In this document: positions 52,373 to 63,019 of the stretch, piece after piece
How positions within the stretch are numbered: position 1 is the stretch's first letter
Layout of the letters: every line of letters starts with the position of its first letter
Origin: Aedes albopictus
Taxonomy: Eukaryota > Arthropoda > Insecta > Diptera > Culicidae
DNA: 64,000 nt
NCBI RefSeq assembly: GCF_035046485.1
Contig: NC_085137.1
Coordinates: 18,815,346-18,879,345, forward strand
Direction of reading: 5' to 3'
Notes under the pieces: generated by a model
Told to the model about the DNA's origin: nothing
Seen by the model: the letters and a program-made list of their open reading frames with translations, nothing else
Database searches by the model: none
Translations under genes and position numbers: made by a program

Positions 52373-52655
52373 GGGCCCATATAGCCGAGGCGGTAAACGC
52401 ACGGGTATTCAGCATGACCATGCTGAGGGTGACGGGTTCGATTCCCGGTCGGTCCAGGATCTTTTCGTAAAGGAAATTTCCTTGACTTCCTTGGGCATAG
52501 AGTATATTCGTGCCTGCCACACGATATGCACATGCAAAATGGTCATTGGCAGAGGAAGCTCTCAGTTAATAACTGTGGAAGTGCTCATAGAACACTAAGC
52601 TGAGAAGCAGGCTTTGTCCCAGTGAGGACGTTACGCCAAGAAGAAGAAGAAGAAG
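52373..52655 (+). mobile_element. Feilai SINE, intact, 8-bp TSD
   Basis: The tRNA-like head starts 'gggcccatatagccgag' (box A 'tagccgaggcgg') with box B 'gggttcgattcccggtc'. The body has 'ttccttgacttccttgggca', 'gccacacgatatgcaca', 'tcagttaataactgtgg', 'agaacactaagctgagaag' and 'gacgttacgccaag', and the tail is (aag)n. AAAACTTG flanks it at 52365-52372 and 52656-52663. This is the best-preserved Feilai copy in the window and the main basis for the Aedes assignment. Confidence 0.92.
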
Positions 52656-52750
52656 AAAACTTGTAGATGTTCGACTGTGAAATTGACTTCTTTCTCTGGG
52701 AATCTCGGCTTTCAGTCAAAGAAAAGCGTTTATTTTCTTATCTCATCGCC

Positions 52751-52784
52751 AACGTTTCGATCCAGATGTTGGGATCTTCTTCAG
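52751..52784 (-). other. hammerhead-like stem-loop (left arm copy)
   Basis: Minus-strand order: 'ctgaaga', A, stem gatcc/ggatc, 'gaaa', 'cgtt'. This matches a hammerhead CUGANGA core, stem II, GAAA and a possible GUU cleavage triplet, except for an extra A before stem II and almost no stem III. Mirror of 52920-52952. Confidence 0.35.
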
Positions 52785-52919
52785 GGCTCGAAATTAACCA
52801 AGCCCGTGTTCATTTCACGATTGATTGTTTTGGTCTCATTTACTGCCAGCACCCTTGAAGGTGGGTGGTACAAAATGGGAGGTCTACACCAGAAGCCACA
52901 ACGGTTGCAACAACATGCC

Positions 52920-52952
52920 CTGAAGAAGATCCCACATCTGGATCGAAACGTT
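52920..52952 (+). other. hammerhead-like stem-loop (right arm copy)
   Basis: 'ctgaaga', A, gatcc, loop 'cacatct', ggatc, 'gaaa', 'cgtt'. Same features and same caveats as the left-arm copy. A very short stem III with a self-complementary 'acgt' would require two copies to pair for cleavage, as proposed for Penelope-like-element hammerheads. Confidence 0.35.
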
Positions 52953-53019
52953 GGCGATGAGATAAGAAAATCAACGCTTTTCTTTGACTGAAATCCAGAA
53001 TCCCCAGAGAAATTGTACA

Positions 53020-54420
53020 AAACATTCCTTTGTGAATCCATTTAAAGATTCCAACAATAATTCGTCCAAAAATTGTTGCAGACATGGATTCCTTCATATT
53101 TTTTTTTCCCTACCGAAATTATTCCAGGAATTTGTTAGGAAAGCTTTCCTGGGATTTCCTAAGGAATTCCTAATGGGAATTTATTCTGTGTTTCTTTCAG
53201 GAAAAAATCCAGAGATTATTTTAAAAATTCCGCCAAGGATTCCCCCAGGAACACTTTTTAGAATTTATTCAGGATCTCATCCAGGAATTAATCCAGTACT
53301 TTCTCCAGGGACTGTTTAGGGATTCCCTCAGGAATACCTCGAGGATTTGCTTCTGGGAATCCTCCTGGGGTTTCTTCAGGAACTCTTGCAGGGATTCTGC
53401 AGGAACTGCTACAAGGATTCCTCAAGGAGATCCTCCACGAGCTTTTCTTAGAATATTCAAGATTTCTCCAAGGATTCCATCTGCAATTTCTTCAGGAAGT
53501 CTTCCTGGGATTCCTCCAATAATTTCTCAAGGAATTCTTCCACGGATTTCTTCAGAGATTGCTCCAGGGATTCCTCTGTGAATTTTTGTATGGATTCCCT
53601 TAAAAATTCATCCAGGGATTCCTTCAGAAATGCCTCTAGAGATTACTCCATAAATTCTTCCAGGAATTCTTCTAGAGATTTCTCCGTTAATCCCCACAAG
53701 CATTTCTGTGGGATATCCTTCAGGTATTCCTCCAAGAATTTCTGCAGGGCTTAACTCGGGAATTTCTTCTGTAATTCTTTCTGGAACAACTGATTTAAAA
53801 AAAAATCTTCCAGAGATTCTCCGAGGAACTCTTCTTAGGATTCCTTCAGAATTATTCTCCATGTATTTTTTAAGGAACTACTTCAGGAATTAATTCAGTA
53901 CTTTTGTTTTTGGATTCCAATAGGAATTCCTCTTAAAAATGCTTCCGGGATTCCTTCTGGAGTTTCTCCAGGAACTCTTGTAAGGATTTTTCTATAATTT
54001 CTTTAAGAATTCCACCTGCGATTTCTTCAGGAATTATTCCTGATTTTCCTGGAATTTCTTTTAATATTCCTCCAGGAATTCATCTAGAGATTCCTCCAGT
54101 AATTCCGCCATTCCTACAGGGCTTCCTCCAGGCATTCCTCCAGAGATTCCTACAGTAATTGCTTACTGGACTCTTCCAAGAATTTCACCAGGAATTCCTA
54201 CGGAAATTTATCCCGGAAATCTTCAAATGATTTTTTGCAGAGACTCCTACAGAGATTTCTTCAAAGATTTCTCCAGGAATTACTTCAGAGTATTCTCCAA
54301 GAATTCCACCAAGAATTCTCCTAGGCATTCTTCCAGGAAATTTTCCAGGCATTCTTCCAGGGATTCCTCCTTGGATTCTTGCAGATTTTTTCCAGATTTT
54401 ATTCAGCGATTCCACCAGAT
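53020..54420 (+). repeat. degenerate 'ttcctccaggaatt' repeat block (right of the SINE)
   Basis: This is the densest block in the window: 'attcctccaggaatt', 'gggattcctcc' and 'aatttcttcagg' run almost without a break at about 15-bp spacing. All open frames here are Ile/Pro/Gly- or Ser/Asn/Arg-rich repeat translations. Confidence 0.85.
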
Positions 54421-54439
54421 TTTCCGAGTGTTCGTTTCA

Positions 54440-54975
54440 TTTTGTGACGATGAAAAGGCCTACTTGTTCATCGTCATGGGATGGTCACAACCAAAAGCAG
54501 CTCTGCTGACGTCATGAATTTTCTGGTCTCCGGTTGATGAACTCCGTACAACATTTTGCAACCATGCTAAAGGTTACAATAATCGGCGCAATTCGATGTG
54601 GCGCTTGATGGAATTTTATTCAGATTAATATATGGCCAATTTCACCGGTGCTGGTGCGGTTCACTAAAATGAGCATAGTTCCGGAGCGCCTCGACCAATC
54701 CGAACCATTTTCAATAGCAAACAATGCGGTAAAATTCCGGTTCGATTCGGGCTAAAATCCGTAAAATCTGCCAAAGGGAACTGCCTTAAAAGTTAGTGAA
54801 CTTTTTTTGCGCACAGACATACATACATACACACATACAGACATTATCACTATTCGTCGAACTGTGTTGATTGGTATATATGACTTGACACTCCTTCTAT
54901 CAAAAAATCGTTTTTTGAGTGAACATATAGCCTTTCAGTACACTTTGATGTACGAAAAAGGCAAAAAAAAAACAT
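54440..54975 (+). mobile_element. probable 3' end of a non-LTR retrotransposon
   Basis: The 3' part has 'acatacatacatacacacat', 'cagacattatcactattcgt' and 'gaactgtgttgattggtat', ending 'gtacgaaaaaggcaaaaaaa'. This style of 3' untranslated tail ('..aaaggcaaaa') is familiar from mosquito LINEs. No coding sequence was recognised upstream, so the call rests on the tail only. Confidence 0.45.
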
Positions 54976-57818
54976 GGTAGAAGTTGAATTTAAGTTGCTA
55001 AGCTTTTCAGATGACTTTCCAGTTCCGCTAAAAAAAAACTCCTTCCCATGACAACTACGAAGATGCAGAGATGATCGTGGTCTCATTAGAAACGGATGCC
55101 GCAGCCATAGAAAATTATTTTCAAATTGGCTGGTTATTTAAACCTTATTTTAAGCAATTAATACAATAGGTATCGATCTGATCCTTCTAGAGATGAATCA
55201 GAACATAGTAAGAGAGAACTAAAGTTAGCTTATTCCTTGTTTCCTCTTCCTAACATCAACCGTGACAGACTAGACTATGTTTATAGGGCTTGGCAGGAGT
55301 CTTTCCACAACATACATATATTGAACATTCTTGTGCCATCATCGATGCGTCTAGTCGGATCCATTATCACGCTTTTGATAGTAGTGGCGGCGGAAAGTTT
55401 TCGCCCCCGAGATTCGCCTGTTTCGTTACCTATCACTACTGTATGTATATGGTAGGTACGATGGCATTTTAATCAAGTAGGACGCTCCTTCTCCAACCCG
55501 AACCACGGAGGCCCGGATCGGTTCATCAGACCATATACGGCCAGGTGTTTGTCACCTCGAGGAGATATCACCAGCCAACTGCCTGCCTTGTAGACATCGC
55601 GTTTACGAAGCAGCCAGTGACTTGGATGGACTAGGGGGACCATTGACTGGTGGTCGGTGTTGACGTCGGTTTATTACAGACGGACAGTGTTGCACTTTCA
55701 TCGCCCTCGCCGCCGACATTGCCTACTAGACTTCAACGAGGACGGGTCGGTGTTAATTTCCTATCATCAGATAAGTGCAGAGGGCAGCGTACGAACGAAA
55801 ACGGTGAAATTTCAACCTCGGCGGAAAGCACGCAAAGCCGAATGCAATCGAACCGACCGCTATCGACAGCTAACCTCAAATTTATTTGACACCTACATAA
55901 ACATCCACTTCTGGTCCGAAGAATGGGGGATGCAGGATGATGGGCCGACGGTGTCCATGGCGGACAATAACCATAGCAGAGTGGGTCGATGTGCTTCGAG
56001 GAGAGTGGACTGGTTTCGGATCGGGGATTGGTTTACCTACAACACACTAGACTAGATATATCTCAATACGGGCCAGTGATGAGGGCGAGTCTCGGTGCTG
56101 AATTGGTACTATCTGATGATGACACCGTTGGTTAGTTGGTGATGATGACAGTAAACATTTTACCACGAGTGGTTGTCACTGGCTGAGATATGCGGTTGGA
56201 TACGAGGTTCGAGTAGGTACGATTGGTTTACAACAACCAATGCATTGGTACTCGAGAGTTGGAGAGTGTGGAGATCGATTCTGGGAGAACACTATTTTGA
56301 TAAGCTAACTCGACAACTGAACTGGACATTCGAGTGGAAAATGTGTTGACCCATTTCGGCAGTGGATTGAATTCGTTGATAACAACAATACTATGGTTGT
56401 AGGAAGACTACAGATTAACCAATCAGAGCCTTCAAAACAGAAATGAATCCAACCTCAGCAAGAAAAAGCAACACAAAGATCGTGTGGTAGTGAACGCATG
56501 AGTCGGAACGATATGCGGTGGTTTTATGCAACTGTGAATGGTGCGTAACATAAGACTGCGTCAGTTTTTGTCATGACCGGGAAGAAGTCATGATTACTGT
56601 TTTATTGTCCAGAAACATATTAAGATAAGTTGAACCAGTGAAATTGCTTGTTTAAAATTTTGCCAACCAAAACAATGTCTCATTCATACCAGGTTGATCC
56701 AATTCCCTGCCCGTATCGGATTTCCGCTCCATCAGATCCGTCTGTCATCGTTTGATTTATCCATAGTTGATAATGGAAAACAAATAACCACCGGCGGCGG
56801 TGGAACAACGGAAGCATCGAAAACGTGTATTTAAAATGTCACACAAGTATTCCATATGGGATTCCCTACCGGCGGAACAGAGCAGTATGGTAGAGGATAG
56901 TTTACAACGCAACCGTCGCGTCGCTGGCTCGTTCCCCGGGAAAAATTGGCCAATAATTTAAAAAATCACGTTCGTGTTGTGTTGCGGAGACCTGGTGCCG
57001 GTTGCTTGGCTCGGACTCAAACCTCGGTTCGCGTGCTGATGCTGACCAAGAGTGTTGATTTATACTTCCCAGCAGAACACAGCAGTTGGTCCGCTCTTTT
57101 CTCTTCTCGTATTCGCGGGGAACACGATTGGTCAATTTTCGATCCCGCGATTTTTTTTTGCATGGTGGCGCTTTCGTCGGGCTGCCTCCTGCCTTTATTT
57201 ATTTGCTCGGTAATAATTCATCTCTATTTGTTTGACAAACACGCCAAAAATCACGAGCACGGCTGGCGGCAGGATGGCGCACAAGTGCATGGGGACAAGT
57301 GCATATTGGACGGTAAATAAATTTAAAAATTGAACGAAATAATTGCACCAGAATAATAACAAAACCAAAATGACCGTAAAGTGCAGAAATAATAAAAAAA
57401 AAGTGACGGTGGAAACTAAAATACGGTAGACGGAAAGCATAAATACGTGAAGCAAGAGTGCAAGTTCAAATGAGTAAAAACCGACTGACTGGATGATGAC
57501 ATTTGTTTGCATTCAATTTGAATTTTCAGCGCACAACCCCGCTAGCCGTTAATCAGAATTCGTATTTCGTTTTTTCGATCCACGTGTGTTTATGTGTCAC
57601 TTACCAGCGTCAACCGGTGTCAAACAACGTGCAATTTATAATGGTGTCGGACACGCATTCCTAGGGCGCTGGTTGATCCTCCTACGGGCAATTCAAACAA
57701 ACACCGCTGTAAATAATTGCCCCTCTTGGTCCGCAGCCAGCCGTCCGTCGACCAATGGACCAATTAATTACTGATTGATCGCGTATACAATGGCTGGCTC
57801 CGGGTGGTAGTGATAAAT
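54976..57818. other. no supported gene; low-repeat, less A+T-rich DNA
   Basis: 55240-57780 shows few repeats and mixed composition. The longest frames (55657-56055, 132 codons; 56946-57320, 124 codons) overlap other open frames and contain no motif I recognise. It may be intronic, UTR or regulatory host DNA. No splice pair was convincing. Confidence 0.4.
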
Positions 57819-59241
57819 GGTCGGGGTTCTGCTAAACCGAACCAAAGACCATTTTTTGAAAATTTGAGTTTTCTTTACCATTGGATGAAGATATTGATGA
57901 TCCTCCTTCCATGTAAAACTGCAGTAATTCTGACAGCTCTTCGTGGAGTAAATTCAAAATTTCTGTTTGGCAGAACATACAAAAAATAAAATTGCATCCA
58001 ACCAGAGTGAACTGTAAACCATTCCATAGAATCAGCGAAATGTTTTAGTGTTGGTCCAGATGAAGAACATTGCAAGTTATGCTCATCGTCGTCAAATTTC
58101 TAACTTCCAACCGACTCATAGTAACAATCTGTGGGAGAATTGAACACGTTATTAGAAAAACGGATGTTGGAGGATACAATTATGTTTCGATGGTGCTGAT
58201 CGCCATTTTTCCAAATCACATTCAGCCAGACCGAACCAAATCCACTGCATTTTAGAATCTATTTATTCTCAACAATACAAAAATCAACTGGTTTTAAATA
58301 CCTGCGTTATGTCGACACACCTCATACTGATAATTTAACACAGAAGCCGTCATTGAACAACAAGGCTAATAAGAATAATAAAGCTTAAAAAAAAAAGCAA
58401 ACACTTGGTTCGCTTTGGCTGATCGAAAAATGGCGTTTTCATGAAAACCATGCTAGAGAAGAATGTTTAAAACTTGATTCAGACTTAACGACTGACCTTC
58501 AGCTAAGTAAAATGACCTAGAGGTAACGTGCTTGGTTATCACTTAAAGGACCCAAGTTCGAATCTTTTTAATATTTTCGAAAATTGTTTTGTCTTAGTTC
58601 ACTTTGGCAGATCATTTTCATGGTTTTCTTCGACCAGTATAAATTGGAAGTACAAAAATTGCTTCATTTTCACATCTCAGGACCTCAGGACATGCAAGGA
58701 CATCATTTTACATAATCACTCTTGCTCTGTGCCTGCATGCACCGCCTATAAAAAAAAACATAGGTGGAAGGGCTGAGCTGGAAGGGCTTCACCCGTTCAT
58801 ATTTCAAACTATTTTGAAACCTCCATGCTACCATATTATACGCGTCCTTTCTGATTCATGTAAAGAATTGTGAGTGATATCGATTTCAACTTCATAGACG
58901 ATGAAAAATCGAGTTTTTTTTTCACAATCCGAATGGTTTTCTATGAAACAAAGAAACACAGTCAGCCACACTGAACTATAAACCATATTCCAATATTTTT
59001 GTTCAGCCAGAGTGAACTGAGTGCGAAGTACTGAAAAATAAAATGTAATTATATCAATGATTTCAAATTATTTACATGTATTCTTCGACTCTGATGATTC
59101 ATAAAGGCTTGTAAGTTACAAGCGTGTGGAAAAGTTTCAAATAATCTTAGCTGTTGTTTATTTGTGAGTGGTTGAACTTTCAGCTTAATTATCTCGGAAT
59201 AAAGTTTTTGGCGCTTAGTTCGGTTTAGCAGAACCCCGGCC
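57819..59241. mobile_element. DNA element with ~24-bp inverted ends (GGYCGGGGTTCTGC), TSD AAAT
   Basis: The left end GGTCGGGGTTCTGCTAAACC mirrors the right end GGTTTAGCAGAACCCCGGCC. AAAT lies on both sides (57815-57818 and 59242-59245). Degenerate copies of the end-like word recur inside in both directions: 'cagccagaccgaaccaaa', 'agagtgaactgtaaacc', 'cactgaactataaacc', 'ggttcgctttggctg'. No transposase frame. A tRNA-like patch lies inside near 58518-58572. Confidence 0.8.
58518..58572 (+). other. weak tRNA-like patch
   Basis: 'ctagaggtaacgtgcttgg' followed by 'cccaagttcgaatc' resembles boxes A and B of a tRNA-derived SINE head. No acceptor stem or SINE body was recognised. Confidence 0.25.
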
Positions 59242-59245
59242 AAAT

Positions 59246-60286
59246 CATAGTGCTCCCTTTTGTGTGGTCATTTACGGAGCAAAAGCCGGGTTGCGGTTCC
59301 TTTGAGGTATAGTATACTACTTATCTCCTGCTTTAAACTTTTACAACACATACGCTAGTATGTTCAAACTCGTGTGCAGTCTTGTAAAATGTAAACTTTT
59401 TCGGAAAAATTGTTCTATGCACCTCCTTAGTGTAATGTGTAACCATTTAGCTACACTGCACTATGGTAGTTGAAAAATTATTGTTTTTTTAGATCTACTT
59501 TGATTTTTTTTTCCAGTGTAAGGCTCAATTTATTTTATTTTTAACATTTTTTTCTTATGCTTGACTTTTTTGTGATAATCCACACAACATTTTTGTAGGA
59601 GTATTTGTTTTATTATTTGAAAAAAAAACAGTAAAACAAAATTTAGCCCTTTTCAAAAGACAGTCTAACAATTTAAAAAAAAAACTAATTACGCTAACCT
59701 GATTATCTAGTCAAGTATACACACCCACAAAATGTTATTATAATCTGGGAGGGATTTTTATTTTTGCAAAATTTTAGATGAAATTTCTAACCGTTTTCGT
59801 AAGTCCTCGGGCTGAGGAATTTTTGGCTGAATTCTTTACAGAAATTCTAAAGTGTGGTCAAAAATTCTTGTCAAATTTTTAAGTAATTCTACATTTCTAC
59901 ACATGTTTTGTGTTCCGAAACTTTAGAGACGTTTTCCAGAAATGTGTTCGGAGATCATTATTTTTTCTGAAATATCTTATAGTATTGGTTTCGAAAATTA
60001 ATAAAAATTATCATCATGGATTTCTGCCATATAGTGCACTTGAGTAACAATTCTAGGATTTTCTCAAAACGTCTCTGAAAATTTACAATAAAAATCTTAT
60101 ATCGAGGATTATCAGTACCTGTTTTTTTAGATTTCCGTCAAAGTAAAAAAAACGATTTTTTCGAAAGTTTCGCCAAAAGTTTGCTTTCCCATTTAAGATT
60201 CTGGTTCTGTTATTACGTTAGTACGCAATCTTTTGGGCGGATACAAATTTCATTTTGACTTTTTGTCTCTCCCCCTTCATAATTTT
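59246..60286. other. A+T-rich DNA without a recognisable gene
   Basis: Homopolymer-rich (T and A runs). I see no coding frame, transposon end or repeat period. Confidence 0.45.
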
Positions 60287-60449
60287 TTAGCCTTCATAAT
60301 TTCTTAGCCCTAGGCTAGTTCATCTCGGGACCCACGCTTTACTTCCCTTCCGAAGGAAGAACTCACATTTTGCGAGTTGTCGGGAGTGGGAATCGATCCC
60401 AGGTCCTCGGCGTGATAGTCACGTGCTTTAACCATCACACCAGGTCCCC
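60287..60449 (-). mobile_element. tRNA-derived SINE (head 'GGGACCTGGTGTGATGG')
   Basis: The minus strand starts 'tggggacctggtgtgatgg' (box A), box B 'gggatcgattcccac', then 'tgtgagttcttccttcgg' and 'gaactagcctagggc'. A related copy is at 63640-63768. Confidence 0.7.
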
Positions 60450-62041
60450 ATTAAAAACAGTTGTCTTCGAGCATATTTCTTTTCCAAAACTACTCCTGAA
60501 CAAACGACTATGTTTTAGCTACAAGTGATTTCGATAGTACATTACATCATTTTTTTACGGCTGATGGTTTGTTTTCAGTTCTTCAGAAATCTTTTAGGCG
60601 ATTCCGAAAAATCTTAATAACTGTGTAAATTGATCCAAATCGAGTCAAAGTTTCACAGCACATAGGTTAAATAAATTACTATCAAACGTATTTATCCGAA
60701 TAAGGCTGTAATAAAAATATTTTAATTAATGCAGCTTTGTATACACTACAGCGACATGGGGAGACTTTATGTATGTGAAAAATGAAATTGGTTCAGAATT
60801 GGCTGAGTTATAGCAGAGAAACGCCCAAAATAGGGCCCCTGCCGAGATGGTTCCACTTCCCTAGATGTTTATCAGCCATTAGGTACAAAATCGGATTTAG
60901 TTTTATGTTTTCCTTAAAGTTACAGGTAAATTAAGAAAAAAGGATCAAGTCTACCCAGTCTCCCCTACATGTATAAGGATTCAAAATATAATTAAAATAA
61001 GAAAAAATGTTTTGTATGGGAAAATTAGGCCTTTTATTAAAAAAAAATCATATCTCAAAAACTAAAAAAAACGACTTTTTGACATGTTACGCCAATGTTC
61101 CTGAACTTTCTGATAAAAAAAAACAAGAATACCTCTTTGGTCATGAGACCAAGAAAACGTGAAAAAAAAACTAATATATTTGCATATTTTTAACACAAAA
61201 CACAATTTCGCTCATTCAACGTATTTTTTCCTGAAAACTAGAATTCAATAGCTTTCAAACAAAAAAAAAGAAGTTTAAAATCGGTTAACTGGTTCAAAAG
61301 TTATGATTTTTTGAAAATTTTTAGTTTTTAAAAACCTTGATTTTTAGGACCACCCTATCTGAAAATTGATCACCCTAATGACGAAATAAAAATAAATACG
61401 AGTTTATTATTTTCGATTAACTACAAACTCACCAATTTTCACGATAATCGGAGTTGCACTATGTCGTTTTTCTATGGAATGGCTGTATGCATGTATGTTC
61501 CGGCATAACTCTGGAATGCGCCAAGCATTTTCTACCAAATTTTGCATACACATTTCTTAGGAAGTCGAGGTGGTTATAGGAATATTGGAATTCAAGATGG
61601 TGGTTCAGATTTCAATATGGCGGAAAAAAACACCACAATGTATGCTATTTAATGCGGCTTCGAATACTATAAAACATGGTAATCAATCGATAGCGTTAGG
61701 TGAGTGGAACTCAAACATAAATATTCGAAGCCATTTTGAAAACAAAAATAGCGGACAATAATCTGAAATAAAAATATAAAATATAAAATATAAATAAAAA
61801 AAAAATAATCTGAAATAGCGGCCACGGAATGGTAGATTGAGCTATGATACCATGCAATGATGCTATCTATCGATCGAACTCGTAGAGTAGAAGTCAAAAA
61901 TCAATATTTGATTCCATTTTGAAATCTAAGATGGTGGACCATACCGATATGGCAGCCACCATGCAATATGGGATCGGGCTTGATGAGTTAAAGGGTGGAG
62001 GTTGGGTAGATGGTAGGATGGAGGATGGTGTAGAGAGTATA
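60450..62041. other. A+T-rich DNA with a dispersed repeat at 61200-61400
   Basis: 'cctgaaaactagaattca', 'agctttcaaacaaaaaaa', 'gaagtttaaaatcggt' and 'caccctaatgacgaaata' at 61228-61390 repeat the text at 14420-14580 inside the 4456-bp element, so both derive from one dispersed family. 61770-61805 is A/T microsatellite. No gene supported. Confidence 0.55.
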
Positions 62042-62453
62042 CCCGAGCAAAGTACAATAACTGCCCAGTAACAAACTGATAACTAGTGTTCGCTCTAGAA
62101 TTCATTTTACAATTTTGTGTTATCAACTTGATAATTCATGTTCCCATACCTGTCAAACTGGGGGCATCATCGACGACAACAGCAACGGAAACTAGTTATC
62201 AGTAACCGTTGCAAGTATCTTTCTGATAACAAAATAAGTTTTCAATTGGATGAAATTGGTGGATTTACAGAAGTTGTTATCAGGGAGCCTTTTATGATAA
62301 CATAATGAGATATTACAATGATATCACGGGTATACATGGTTGTTATCATATTTGTTATGTTGCCTGCTTATTCAGCCAAAATGAGAACAAATTTAGTTAA
62401 ATATTTTTTGATATCAGATAACACAGCATGTTATCTGGTTGTTTTGAAATTTT
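62042..62453 (+). mobile_element. CCCGAGCA-type MITE, right end lost
   Basis: It starts CCCGAGCAAAGTACAATAAC and is packed with 'gataac' and 'gttatc' words in both directions, as in 41909-42394. No TGCTCGGG was found downstream, so the right end is missing or mutated and the end coordinate marks only the last 'tgttatc' word. Confidence 0.6.
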
Positions 62454-62481
62454 GGTCAGGTAGTAAAGGATTAGGTTAGAT

Positions 62482-62861
62482 CAGGGTACGAAAAACGGAT
62501 CACGCCGAAAAACAAACGCTTTCTCCTAAGCGGTGCATGTCGGTAACAAAGCCGCTCCGCAACAAACGCATGTCAGGCGATGAGAGCAATAAAACAAACA
62601 TCGCTTGCCGTGCGTGTGCCGATACTCCGGTTTTTCTGCTGAAATTTTCAACCCACATCATCGAATTCATAAGCATTTTGACGAGTTTCGTGTTTCAGTT
62701 GTAAAACAATGCGAAAATCATGATGTGAATAGAACGAGACAAATATTCCTACCGTTTTTGTTGTGAACAAACTCGGAAGCGATTTTGTCATTATCTGCTA
62801 ACGAAAAAACAAAGCGTTGTTGCCTATTTTTCGCTTGCGGTGCCATATTCTGCGTACACTG
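62482..62861. mobile_element. hAT-like MITE, 380 bp, 8-bp TSD (GGTTAGAT)
   Basis: CAGGGTACG at the left, CGTACACTG at the right. GGTTAGAT flanks it exactly at 62474-62481 and 62862-62869. Subterminal homology continues loosely ('ggatcacgccgaaaaac' against 'tttttcgcttgcggtgcc'). 8-bp duplication with CAG ends is the usual pattern of hAT elements. No coding capacity. Confidence 0.85.
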
Positions 62862-63019
62862 GGTTAGATGGTGCGGTAGAAGATACGGTTGGGTAGAGGT
62901 TTGATAGAGGGTAGGGCAGATGGTAGAGTTGAGACGTTGAGAGTTAGGATAGAGCGTATGAAAGAGAGCAGATAAGACGGTTAGTTGAACGGTAAGACGG
63001 TAAAGATTAAATAGGATGA

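Larger units (their letters stand above)
52690..53013. mobile_element. small foldback element with mirrored hammerhead-like motifs
   Basis: The left arm (52690-52787) and right arm (52914-53013) mirror each other: 'tcagtcaaagaaaagcgtt', 'tcttatctcatcgcc', 'aacgtttcgatccagatgtt' and 'ttcttcagggc' are all reversed on the right. Between the arms lie 'aaccaagcccgtgttcattt' and 'ccagcacccttgaagg'. No coding capacity; TSD not resolved. Confidence 0.8.

Noticed and set aside
55657..56055. 132-codon frame as a host gene
   Set aside because: Overlaps a second open frame of similar length in the same region and shows no motif or splice context that favours either.
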